Part shown: positions 1 to 9,863 of the stretch, piece after piece | Numbering within the stretch: the first letter of the stretch is position 1 | How the letters are laid out: every line of letters begins with the position of its first letter | Assembly: GCA_964036045.1 (NCBI GenBank) | Contig: OZ038402.1 | Span: 7,084,971 to 7,148,970, forward strand | Length of the DNA stretch: 64,000 nt | Origin: Eutreptiella sp. 'Long Island Sound 2002' | Taxonomy: Eukaryota > Euglenozoa > Euglenophyceae > Eutreptiales > Eutreptiaceae | Direction of reading: 5' to 3' | Notes under the pieces: model-generated | The model's input: the letters and a program-made list of their open reading frames with translations, nothing else | The model's database searches: none | What the model was told of the DNA's origin: nothing | Made by a program: the position numbers and the translations under genes

Positions 1-49
1 TGTTACACGAATAGCATGATGCTGCTTGTTCTGGCCGGAGGGTTGAGTG
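1..49 (+). repeat. 215-bp satellite, partial monomer, forward orientation
   Basis: This fragment reads in the same direction as the main array at 12957-46744 (agcatgatgctgcttgttctggcc is the diagnostic core). It stops inside the gggttgagtg motif at base 49, where the sequence switches to the reverse complement of the satellite. Confidence 0.85.
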
Positions 50-1308
50 TGCTATCCGTGTACCATACGAACCACGTCGCACGTGTAGCAGAGAATTTGC
101 CCGAATTTGCCCGTGTGCGCAAATGTGGGCTTTAGGCTCCCTTGCACGCGAATGACGCTATTTTCAGGTTGAACTGAATAGTACGTGCCCGCACAATACC
201 CGTTTTCATTTGGTATTGCCCAAAATTTCAACCACTCAACCCTCTGGCCAGAACAAGCAGCATCATGCTATTCGTGTACCATACGAACCACGTCGCATGT
301 CTAGCAGAGAATTTGCCTGAATTTGCCCGTGTGCGCAAATGTGGGCTTTAGGCTCCCTTGCATGCGAATGACGCTATTTTCAGGTTGAACTGAATAGTAC
401 GTGCCCGCACAATACCCGTTTTCATTTGGTATTGCCCATATCTCAACCACTCAACCCTCTGGCCAGAACAAGCAGCATCATGCTATTCGTGTACCATACG
501 AACCACCTCGCACGTGTAGCGGAGAATTTGCCCGAATTTGCCCGTGTGTGCAAATGTGAGGTTCAGGCTCCATTGCACGCGAAGGACGCTATTTTCAGGT
601 TGAACTGAACAGTACGTGCCCGCACAATGCCCATTTCAAACTGGTATTGCCCATACCTCGACCACTCAACCCTCTGGCCAAAACAAGCTGCATCGTGATG
701 GTCGTGTACCATACGAACCACCTCGCACATGTAGCAGAGAATTTGCCCGAATTTGCCCGTGTGCGCAAATGTGGGCTTTAGGCTCCCTTGCACGCGAATG
801 ACGCTATTTTCAGGTTGAACTGAATAGTACGTGCCCGCACAATACCCGTTTTCATTTGGTATTGCCCAAAATTTCAACCACTCAACCCTCTGGCCAGAAC
901 AAGCAGCATCATGCTATTCGTGTACCATACGAACCACGTCACACGTGTAGCAGAGAATTTGCCCGAATTTGCCCGTGTGTGCAAATGTGAGGTTCAGGTT
1001 CCCTTACACACGAATGACGCTATTTCCAGGTTGAACTGAACAGTAGGTGCCCGCACAATGACAATTTCAAATTGCTATTGCCCATATCTCGACGACCCAA
1101 CCCTCTGGCCACAACAAGCAGCATAATGCTGTTCGTGTACCATACAAACCCCGTAGCACGTGTAGTAGAGAATTTGCCCCAATTTGCCCGTGTGCGCAAA
1201 TGTGAGGTTTAGGCTCCCTTGCACGCGAAGGACGCTATTTTCAGGTTGAACTGAACAGTACGTGCCCGCACAATGACCATTTGAAATTGGTATTGCCCAT
1301 ATCTCAAC
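50..1308 (-). repeat. 215-bp satellite block in inverted orientation
   Basis: About 5.9 monomers run on the minus strand here, whereas every other satellite block in the window runs on the plus strand. Reverse-complementing exactly bases 50-1308 restores a normal forward monomer at both ends (gagtg|gttgag on the left, gatagca|tgatgc on the right), so this is a clean internal inversion of 1,259 bp. No gene is seen; open frames inside are satellite by-products. Confidence 0.9.
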
Positions 1309-1745
1309 TGATGCAGCTCTTTCTGGCCAGAGGGTTCGGTGGTTGAGATATGGGCAAAGCCAATTTGAAATGGGCATAATGCGGGCACGTACTGTTCATT
1401 TCAACCTGAAAATAGCGTCATTCGTGTGCAAGGGAGCCTCAACCTCAAATTTGCATACACGGGCAAATTCGGGCAAATTCTCTGCTACACGTGCGAGGTG
1501 GTTCGTATGGTACACGAATAGCATGATGCTGCTTGTTCTGGCCAGAGGGTTGAGTGGTTGAGATATGGGCAATACCAAATCAAAACGGGTATTGTGCGGG
1601 CACGTACTATTCAGTTCAACCTGAAAATAGCGTCATTCGCGTGCAAGGGAGCCTAAAGCCCACATTTGCGCACACGGGCAAATTCGGGCAAATTCTCTGC
1701 TAGACGTGCGACGTGGTTCGTATGGTACACGGATAGCATGATGCA
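1309..1745 (+). repeat. 215-bp satellite, forward block left of element 1
   Basis: About two monomers in forward orientation lie between the inversion breakpoint and element 1. The last five bases (ATGCA, 1741-1745) are the left copy of the target-site duplication of element 1; the matching copy is at 12957-12961, where the monomer continues with gcttgttctggcc. Confidence 0.9.
1741..1745. repeat. Target-site duplication ATGCA, left copy (element 1)
   Basis: ATGCA directly precedes the first LTR base and recurs at 12957-12961 directly after the last LTR base. Satellite consensus has one copy (gcatgatgcagcttg), so the duplication arose on insertion. Confidence 0.93.
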
Positions 1746-2498
1746 AGAAAGAGTTTCTGGTTTTCCCTGCTTGTTGTTGGAGTTCAAAACCTTGATTGGT
1801 TTTCAAAAGGATGTTTCCCCAAACTGCAAAAAGACCAAGTCCACGAGCAAGGATCACCACAAACAGGATCAAAGTCAGACTGTTGAATGATAGTCTTCCA
1901 AACGAAGCATAGTAAGCAAAGAGGGGCTGCATATAAACAAAGGAAGAATCCAATACACAGCATCAAAAGGATTTATAAACATTATAGTTGATTTTGGGTG
2001 AAAACTGGCATGACTCATGTCCCATAAGTAGTTCCTTGCACTTCATGTGCACTCTTTTGGTGAAGATGGAGCTGGTTAGGAATCTGGGGCATGGGTGTTG
2101 GGCCAGACACAGGATATGGCTTCGCCAGCTTGGCCAAGCAACTGAATTCAGAATCAGTTAAATTTTGGAACCACAATAAGTAGTTAAAACATTTGAGTAT
2201 AGGGGTCCTGAGGTGGGAGACCACTAGGCTCAACCTACAAGGCCCAAGGCATGAAGTGCCTACTTTATTTCGGTATATCCTCCATGAAGGATGGTACCTC
2301 CGCTCCCTTGAGTGGTAGGGGTGAACTTCATGGGGGGGCTGGGGTTATAACCCTAGTTGGTTGAGAAAGTGTACTTAAAGCTTCAAGGAAAGACAAAAAT
2401 GTTTAAGTGTGAGTCTCAATACTTCCTTAGGCAAAAGAGGGGGGCTGTAGCCTGGATCAAGTCCCCCAAGAAAGACATGGTAGCGACTTTTTCTTACT
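1746..2498 (-). repeat. 3' LTR of element 1 (753 bp)
   Basis: This direct repeat matches 12204-12956 in length and differs from it at about 10 positions, counted by eye. On the minus strand it starts AGTAAGAAAAAG and ends TTTCT, so its termini are AG...CT. An AATAAA hexamer on the minus strand lies at 2264-2269 and a TATA-like stretch near 1970-1980. Their order (AATAAA first) does not give a simple U3-R-U5 assignment. An 18-bp palindrome that is perfect in the other LTRs has one change here (2339-2356). Confidence 0.95.
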
Positions 2499-2505
2499 CC
2501 CCCCT
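2499..2505 (-). other. Polypurine tract of element 1
   Basis: On the minus strand AGGGGGG abuts the first base of the 3' LTR, the position where plus-strand DNA synthesis is primed in LTR elements. The same tract abuts the 3' LTR of element 2. Confidence 0.8.
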
Positions 2506-2734
2506 GGAGTACTAGTTCGCGAAGCTAGTAGGACCAAGGAAAAAGGCTCAAATTACCCTGAAATTACCTCAGAAAATGGTGTAAACCTTCACCAAAACCT
2601 CCTCATCAGTTCATAGGAGCTGTTCACACTGCTGGTACCTTTTTGAAACAGCGTGATGTACCGTGAATGATGTCCCTTCGAAGGGGCATTCCTCAAAAGT
2701 AGCTGGCGTGAGCGTAAACTTTTGGCAAAAAGAA

Positions 2735-2812
2735 GTATGGGGGTGGTGGGATTTGAACCCATGACCTCCTACTTCAGAGTCTGCATGGTTACCCACTAGG
2801 GTATGTTCGAAC
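2735..2812 (-). other. tRNA-like module (degenerate) in the 3' region of element 1
   Basis: On the minus strand there is a T-arm/B-box sequence, GGGTTCAAATCCC, and upstream of it an A-box-like TACCCTAGTGGG at tRNA-like spacing. The anticodon-loop region resembles CTCTGAA (CTG, glutamine-like). The acceptor and anticodon stems do not pair well, so this is not a functional tRNA gene as far as I can see. It may be a tRNA-derived SINE fragment or a tRNA mimic captured by the element. It is conserved in element 2 at 47691-47768. Confidence 0.6.
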
Positions 2813-2979
2813 GCTCTAATGCGGACGTTCATCGCTGTATATACAGCATGTTTTAGTAATCGTCCTGACCAAAGGCCAGGGCGGAGCAATACTCCTGATG
2901 GAGCTCACAAAACTCCAGGAGCTGAAAAAAATGGAAATTGGCACCAACAGGGAGTGAATCCTATGGTGTAGCGAAAAGG

Positions 2980-3007
2980 TTAGCGATTTAACAAGTCAAA
3001 TCGCTAA
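2980..3007 (-). other. Stem-loop, 10-bp perfect stem
   Basis: TTAGCGATTT and AAATCGCTAA flank an 8-nt loop. Element 2 keeps a 9-bp version (47937-47962). It could form in either transcript strand. Confidence 0.65.
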
Positions 3008-3824
3008 AATCTGACGAAAAGACGTTGGAAATCGTCATTTACAAACCAAAACTCAAAGTCGCAGACAAGCGCAACGGAGCCGCGCAGCAAAAAGGAAGTT
3101 GCGGAAACCCGAGGCACTCAAACCAAAAGGTGTGTGCCCAAATCAACCCACAGAAAACAAAAATTTTGGTATGGTTACACCAAAAATTTTTCAAACTATA
3201 GGAACCAACCACAAAAAACCAAACAGAAAGAAGAGCAGGCGAAAAACTCGCCTCTCAGGTATGCCAGTGTCATGACACACGCATGCATTGTTCTCGTCGT
3301 GGTTTTTTCGTTAAAACGTTAGGGTTGTTCTCGTTGTGCTTGTTGGGGGTTGGGTCATCCTTGCACTTCCCCCACACAGGTTAAAACAGACTGGGAAGGT
3401 ATGTTCCACGAATGGTGCGCGCAGAACGCACGTAGGACAAAAGAAAACGAAGTGCCCGCGATGCATGTGCCAAATTACGAAACACACACGTTGTCACGCT
3501 TCTCTGTGCCTTCACTCACCTTCATTTCTCCTTCACAGGACCAAAAGAAGTGTTTGTCCGTGTTTGTTTCGTTGCCGTCGCTCCAAAGTAGGGTTGTTTA
3601 ACTCGCATAGGCATTGCTTTGCGTTGCGTTGTCATTCTCCGCCACTCACCCTTCGTCTCCCTTTCTGCAGGCACAAAAACCAAGGGTACAGAGCATGCCA
3701 CATGATGCATTAAGCGCTTAGGGTAGTTTATAAAACGCAGTAGGGTTGTTTAAAACGCAATAGGGTTGCTTTGCGCTCGCGTTTTCGGCATTCATATGGT
3801 GCATGGTGAGTAAGGTAGGTAAGC

Positions 3825-3846
3825 CCAGGAGGACCTCACCTCCTGG
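3825..3846 (-). other. Stem-loop, 8-bp G/C-rich stem
   Basis: CCAGGAGG and CCTCCTGG flank a 6-nt loop. The hairpin is identical in element 2 (48782-48803). Confidence 0.65.
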
Positions 3847-3988
3847 TTGAGTCAATCGTGACGTGATGGGAATGTTAGGTTAGAATTGAAAGATTGTCAA
3901 GAACCTGTGCATACTGCGCATGCACACGTGCATTAAAGGGTAGGCCACGTGTTGTGCACGCGGTAAACCTTGTTTAGGCTACCCAGGG

Positions 3989-4022
3989 CTTCGCCCAACG
4001 TTCTATAAGAGAACGGGCGAAG
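3989..4022 (-). other. Long two-part stem-loop
   Basis: CTTCGCCC pairs with GGGCGAAG, and after a 3-nt bulge GTTCT pairs with AGAAC around an ATAAG loop. Element 2 keeps both stems (48940-48973) with one change in the bulge (aac to tac), which is where a change would be tolerated in a real structure. Confidence 0.7.
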
Positions 4023-5068
4023 TCCTTAAGCTTGCTTGCTTGATAGGGCAGTTTGAGAATAGTGTATCATTTTCCAGTCGAAGACCCGTATAATACGGCG
4101 AGGCTGGTTAGGTTCCAGGCTCAAACTGTCCTGCATCCGCCTTTGCTCTCAGGTGGGAAAGGTTAGGGTGATTGGTGCAGCTGCATATCAGGGGGCCCCA
4201 GCAACAAAGGGGCGCGGATCACACTCAGCCATATATATGGCCACTGCCTATAAGCAAAAAAAAGCTTGGCAGTCCGACCTCAAAGACATCTGCGCAGTGC
4301 ACGCCAACTCCTCCCCTCCAAGCCCTAGCAGGGAAACGCGTAGGGGCGTCCCTGTTAGGCCCTGTAGTGTGTAAGTCACTGTCCCACCCGTTTCCTGCAA
4401 TTTTAGCAGGGTTGGTCGGCAGTGGCAGTGGTTAGGTTAGGGTTTTGGCCACATAGCAAAATGGCGTTTTCATGCCTTCATAGCTTTTGGCCACCCCTCC
4501 CCTGTAGTAGCCAGGTAGGTAGGAAAACAATACCCGGTCACCTGTACTGGGTATTCCCCCAAGGTTTTTAGCGCCATCACAGAAACTGGGCGCTTAGGGG
4601 CGGAGAGACCCGGGGCGTACCCCGTGGCACCGGTTAAGACAATCCGCCGGGTTTGACAAGCTCGCAGACTTGGGTATAATCAGGACACCACTTCTGCAGC
4701 TTGTCCTTAGGACCTCAGGCCTAGCACACTCACACATACATAGGCAGACAAGTATAGCGACCGGATTAGGAAGGGTAGAACCCCATGGGTCTGGACCAGT
4801 TAGGGGTCCTAACTGTGGGCACGCTTGTCCCCAAGGAGGGTGAGCACACCTTGCTTGGCATTCCCCCCTGGTCATTAGAACAGGTAGCCACCGTTCATCG
4901 TTGGCTCCCCAAGGTCATCACATCAGGGCACGTCCCATGGCACACATGGTCAACAAGGCAAACACTCGCTGGGAGGCTGCAAACCAGATAAGCAGCCAAC
5001 GGGCTCACGCTGGTAACCATAGGCATGGGACTGCAGGGCACAACCGGGGTAGGTTCAGCACTCAGAGG

Positions 5069-6225
5069 TTAGTTCCTCTTCTTACGCTGGGACAAGGTCT
5101 CAGCGGGGGTTAGCAACTGACCCTCGTTGTTCTCAACGAGGTAAGAACGAAGGATGGGGTTGATACTCCCATCTGGTTGTATAAAGGCGGACATGGGCTC
5201 CCAGGTAGCTTCTGATAGCCCATAGCCATCCCACAGGGTCAGGAATTTCCATCCCTGTTTATACTCGTGGCGTGCAATACCTGGAACCACGTAGTACCCA
5301 TCGACTGCCATCTCCTCGGCAGTCATCTCCTCGAGTTCGTCTGCCTCCTCAGGGGTGGCAGCGTTCTCTAGGTCGATACGCTCGACCTCACAGTCAGGCA
5401 AACGCCACTCATCCCACGATAGTTCATCAGGGGAGTGGTAGTGTCTGAGTTGCTTAGGAGCACACAACAGCTCCCCACCTAGACGGGGGCTGCACGTGAC
5501 ATGGATCCTGGATCCATCTACTCTTATAATACGATAAGGCCCAAAGTAGGGGTCCTGCAAACAGTTGCGGGGCCAAGTGGGCAATCGCGAGTGGTGTACA
5601 AGCACCAGGTCTCCTACCTTGAAACTGGCAGGACGTCTCGTGCGGTTACGCCGGGTTAGCTCGCGTTCACGAACGCGTTTCAGGTTAGCTCTAGCCCTGT
5701 TAGCCAGGTCCTGCCGGTGCTCCAGCCAGTCCCCAACTGGGCTCTTATAGTCCTCTGGGAAAGGGGTTTTGAAAAACCACGCAGGACGCCCCCCATGGAA
5801 CAGTTCGTGGGGGGTATAGCCGGTAGAGGAACTCTGTTGGGAGTTCATGGCCAGAACGGCCCAGGGCAACAGGCGTACCCAATCTTTGGTGCGCTCCTGT
5901 TTCATCAGAATCCTCAGGTTCTGCTCCACCACACGGTTCTGTCTCTCGCAAAGAGGGTTAGACGTGTGCGTGTATGGTACACCTGTGGTTACCTGGACGT
6001 TCAGGGCGTCCAGCACTCGCTTGTACCATCCGGTATCACTCCGGATACGTACATCCTCATCAGAGTGGATTTCCTTAGGCGCCCCATAGGGCTCAAACCA
6101 CTCCTCCACCAGGATTTTCACCGTCTGCTCTCCTGTGATCTTCTTGTTGCAGGGGAAAGCACGTGTGAAGCGGGTTAGACCACAGGTGACCACCAAACAG
6201 CTGTCATAGCCACCTAGGCAGTCTA
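5069..6225 (-). pseudogene. pol: Element 1 pol, 3' part: integrase core, GPY/F module and chromodomain
   Basis: This part encodes the end of integrase, which joins element DNA to the chromosome. Visible are GGYDS, the second catalytic aspartate (HSDED), the catalytic glutamate in NPLCERQNR, the GPY/F motif (YFGPYRI) and, near the C-terminus, a chromodomain (core YYVV.GIARHEYKQGWKFL, then LWDGY and EATWEP). Chromodomains of this family bind modified histones and can steer integration to heterochromatin; the position in satellite fits that. It ends with a basic QRKKRN tail. It is out of frame with the upstream pol segment by one base: the shift lies in about 6204-6225, just after the first catalytic aspartate region, so full pol cannot be read without a frame change. 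The open frame extends upstream to 6340, but residues before GGYDS are in the wrong frame and are not family sequence. Confidence 0.9.
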
Positions 6226-9200
6226 GGCAGACCGTGGATGAAATCCGCGTACAACAGGGAGTTAGCACAGTAGGGTATAGGGAGACTGGACACCAGTCCC
6301 CTGTCACGTGAGTCGCTCTGTTTGCTGGCGTGACAGCCACAGGAGTCCACTATGGACTGCAAACGTGCACGTAGTTCAGACTGGGTTAGTGGGCAGTAGA
6401 AACGCTCATTGAAGAAGTCAGCAGACCGGTTGCACCCTGTGTGCCCCGAACTGTGGTGTGCCCACTGCAGGCAGCCGTCTAGTCGTGCCTCAGGCACAAC
6501 TATGCGGTCCTCATAGTATAGGTACTGGTTATCTTTATACCAGCGGTCGCCATCTATAAGGCGTGCCTCAAGGCCATCACTGAGGGTATTGAGTACACAT
6601 TGGTACTCAGCCTGGTAGTCACTCAGACTCCAGCCCTCCAGTACACCTGCTGTACGCATGGATAGGTCCAGCTGGACATCCATACGTTGAAACGCCTCTT
6701 TGGCCAACGCTTCAGAGCTCTCACCTAAGAGGGCATCGAAGTTATTACGCGAGATGTAGTCAGCCATCTCGTTTTTTATACCTGGTATATGATGGACGGT
6801 CAACCTGAACTGACTCAGGTATGTCCACCATCGTTTTAGTTTCGCTTTTTCAGGAGGCGGGCCCTTCTGAAAGGTCTTCACGGGCTCTTGGTCACAGAGC
6901 CAAACAACAGGGTTAGTACCTAGAAGACGGGATTGGGAAGAGAGCACGAGCATCCCAGCCAGGAGTTCCTGGTCGTAGGTGCTGTAGTTGGATCGTGCTT
7001 GATTCCACTTCCAGTTCCAGTGCCCCAGAGGCACCAGACGCCATTCACTGGCGGGGTAGTCATGCTTCAGGGTTCCATCGCGGTTCAGACCTGAAGTGTG
7101 AAACTGGCAGTGAGACAACTCATTGGGGTTAAGCTCCTGCCACTGGTATAGGGTACCACCCCCCCCTACGTCACTAGCGTCCGTGACGAGTATTATCTCG
7201 CCCTTAGGGCGGGGTACCCCCAGGCAGTTGGTGGAAGATATTTTCCTCTTCAACTCCTGGAAACAGGCCTCTTCCTTGTCGGTCCACCGCCAAGGGTTGG
7301 TCTTCTTTATAAGGTCAGTCAGGGGGGCTGATGAATACGTAAAATTGTGGATATGGCCCCGGTAAAAATTGCAGGCGCCAATGAAACTCCGCACATCGTG
7401 TAAACCTTTCTTAGGGTCATCACGTATCAGCATGTCCTGTAGGGGCTGCATCTTAGACGCAGCTGGTTTCCACCAGCCATACCCCACGTCAAACCCTAGG
7501 TACTCCATCTCCTCTCGCATAAACTCACATTTCTCGAGTTTGATGCGGAGATGGTTTTCCTGGCAGACAGTGAAAACCTCTTGCAGGAGGAGAATATGAT
7601 CCTCCTGGGTATTAGTACCCAGGCTCACGTCGTCGATGTGGGCCTCCATCTCAGCCCCGCGGGAAACCAGTTCCTGCACCACGGGTCTGCGTCTCAGGAT
7701 ATATAGGATTTTATTCATCAGCTCCTGAAAGAGAGCAGGGGCATTCGCGACACCGAAGGGCATGACCTTCCAGCGGAAGACACGGCCCTTAGGGGTTACA
7801 AAGGCGAGCAGTTCCTGGGCTGCTCGGGTTAGGTCTACCTGCCAAAAGCCACTGCGCTTATCCATCTTGGTCTTGAATCGACACTTAGCGATTCTCTCCA
7901 GGGTGTTCTCCATGTTGGGGATACTCCCTGAATGGTTCTGTGTCTTCTTATTGACCTCCCCATAGTCAACGACCAAGCGCATAGCAGTGGACCCAGGTTT
8001 AGCAACAAGGAAACAAGGGCTACCATGACGGGGGTAGTCCCCGTGTTTATACTCCTCGACGAGGCCAGCATCTATACACTCTTGGATCTGGCGTTCGATC
8101 TCGTCGATTTGGTCTTGTGAAGCGGGGTATGGACGCCGCCTCACTACCGACCCTTCAAACTCTGGTTTGAGTTTGAGGTCCATCTGGACCAGTTTCTTAC
8201 ATGACAGGGGTCGGGGCAACGCTCCAAAAACCTCCTGATACTTGTGGATGAGCTTAGTGAGACGGGGGTCTAGGTTCATGCTCTCCACTTTCTCGGAAAA
8301 ATCCTCCTCAGCGTGGAGGTTACTCTTCCCTTTATCCTGTTTTTTTATACGCCCCACCGTTTCGGGGGGCAACTCATCCTCCCAGTCCTGGCGTTCCCGG
8401 GCATAGTGGAGGGAGTATACCAGAGGTGTCTCAGGATCGGTGAGAGTCATCTCTTCATCATCCTCCTCGGACCAGATAGATGTTTTCCAGGTCCTCTTGA
8501 GGAGGTCCAGGCGGGTCCGTCGCTCGATACCCTCAGCCTTAGCCCACAGGACCTGCTGGAGTTCCTGCACGTCATACCAAGAGACGGGCATGTTATTGGG
8601 TGAGGGTTTAGCGCCAGGTACCTGACCTGTAGGGCCATCAGTGGCCCTCATAGAGAACACGGCGTGGTCATGAGACCCGCCGGGGGTGGACTCACCGAGA
8701 TCCACCTCTTCCATGAGCAACTGCGCTAGGAAAGCGCTGTGCTTCAGCGTCACCACCTCCGGGTCAACCGGGGGTATAACACTGGCGATATCGCTCAGGC
8801 GGTCGTCAGCATCAGCCAGTGGAGTAGAAACTGCTGGTGTCTCCAGCTCATCGGGGCACTCGCCACTCGTAGTGGTGACCGAAGAGTACTCAGATCTCTT
8901 CTTGAGATCATGGAGGGTAAGGCCCTTGTTTTCGGCCATCAACTCCTTGAGTACCACCTGGTCAAGGTCACTCACAGGTACGGGGTTTAGAGCACCATCT
9001 ACGATGGATAGGAAACTGCCCCATTCAGGGGCGGGCATGGTCTCCTCAGAGTCCTCAGGGACGTAGATGGGACCGTTGGGCAGTTCAGTCCTCCCCACGG
9101 TCATACGGTCCAGGAGGCGCCTCCAATAGGCGTGCTCACCTGTGGTACCCCAGTCGGGGGTACACAGGACTACTCTCGCTCCTTCAAGGGCGATTTTGGT

Positions 9201-9860
9201 AACCACCTTGGCGAGCTGGGAGAAAGGGGGGTTTGCGTAGCACAACCCCATGGATTTCCAGTAAAAACGGTAGGCATTGTTCATGTACCGTGAACAGTAG
9301 AGCTGCATCAGATGCTGCTCTTTACTCGCAAACAGTTCTACCTGAATTTCATTCAGGTCCAGCTGCAGGGCGGCCAGTCCATTTTCCAACACTGGTCGCA
9401 CCAATTGATAGTTCTCAGTTCTGTAAGACCGGTTCACATAGCGTAGACCGGATTCTTTTAGACCTGACAGCTCCAGAGGGACAGAGTATAGGCCACTGCC
9501 AAAATCGCAGTGAAGGGCGTAGGGACGTTGCAAGGACAGCAACTTCACCTGGGGGTTGAAGCGCAGAAAATCTGTGCCAATGACAATGTCAAAGGCGTCG
9601 GTGTCCAGCACTTTGCAGTGCTGCGTCACCTCCTCATCGCCTACACACACAGTCACATCAACCCCCCCCAGGGAATTGATGGTCCGACCATCCCCAACCC
9701 TCATGGCCACGGTTTTGGGTTTCCGGATCTTGGCTTGCTTTAGCAATCTGCGGGCCACGATTGATAGCGTGGCGCCCGTGTCCAAGACCGCTTTGTAAAC
9801 CTGATCGCCTATTTTAACGGTGATCCAGAAAACCAAATCCTCTTCCTCGGAGCCGCCCCC
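6204..9860 (-). pseudogene. pol: Element 1 pol, 5' part: protease, reverse transcriptase, RNase H, integrase N-terminus
   Basis: Pol has no ATG of its own. It opens directly after the gag UAG in the same frame, so I number from the next codon. Domains: aspartic protease with DTGA at about residues 27-30; reverse transcriptase with the first aspartate in KMDKRSGFWQV (about 667), MPFGVANAPALFQ, and the active site HIDD at about 741-744; RNase H with VTDASD (about 892-897) and YSTYDQELLA; integrase zinc-binding arm with HHSSGH (about 1134) and a CGC pair; then DFIHGLP, which holds the first catalytic aspartate. The active site has His where retroelements nearly always have Tyr or Phe; element 2 has the same. 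The frame ends in a stop at 6204 after a one-base shift within 6204-6225. An acidic insert lies between protease and RT. Start at 9860 rather than at the TTG codon at 9836, because the in-frame stretch back to the UAG is conserved in element 2. Confidence 0.93.
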
Positions 9861-9863
9861 CTA
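9861..9863 (-). promoter_or_regulatory. UAG gag terminator with in-frame pol: candidate readthrough site (element 1)
   Basis: The gag frame ends in TAG followed by GGGGGCGGCTC and pol continues in the same frame without a start codon. Element 2 has the same TAG and the same next 11 bases (56955-56957). Readthrough of an in-frame UAG is how gammaretroviruses make Gag-Pol, and in-frame stops are known for a minority of LTR retrotransposons. That it works here is inference; I did not establish a downstream pseudoknot. Confidence 0.7.

Larger units (their letters stand above)
2499..5068 (-). other. Long non-coding 3' region of element 1
   Basis: This 2.57-kb stretch between the pol stop and the 3' LTR has no convincing gene on either strand. 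It is matched by 47456-50280 in element 2. Over 2499-3028 I counted about 21 differences in about 530 positions, whereas a 240-bp stretch of the pol ends differs at about 43 positions. It contains a degenerate tRNA-like module (2735-2812) and hairpins at 2980-3007, 3825-3846 and 3989-4022, all conserved in element 2. Element 2 has about 180 bp here (49315-49494) that element 1 lacks near 4360. Short frames such as 3336-3713 on the plus strand are not maintained in element 2. A role as packaging or replication RNA is only inference. Confidence 0.75.

Noticed and set aside
2735-2812. Functional tRNA gene
   Set aside because: The acceptor and anticodon stems do not pair, although B-box and A-box motifs are present; kept as a tRNA-like module.
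3336-3713. 125-codon plus-strand frame in the tail of element 1, partly shared with 48292-48543
   Set aside because: It is antisense to the element, and the two copies lose a common reading frame in the second half; the shared part only reflects high DNA identity.
4594-4875. 93-codon minus-strand frame present in both tails
   Set aside because: Four base differences inside the frame, three of them non-synonymous, with general identity of the region equally high, so there is no coding signal.
2499-5068. env-like third gene between pol and the 3' LTR
   Set aside because: No long sense-strand frame, signal peptide or membrane segment is present, although the position is where env would be.
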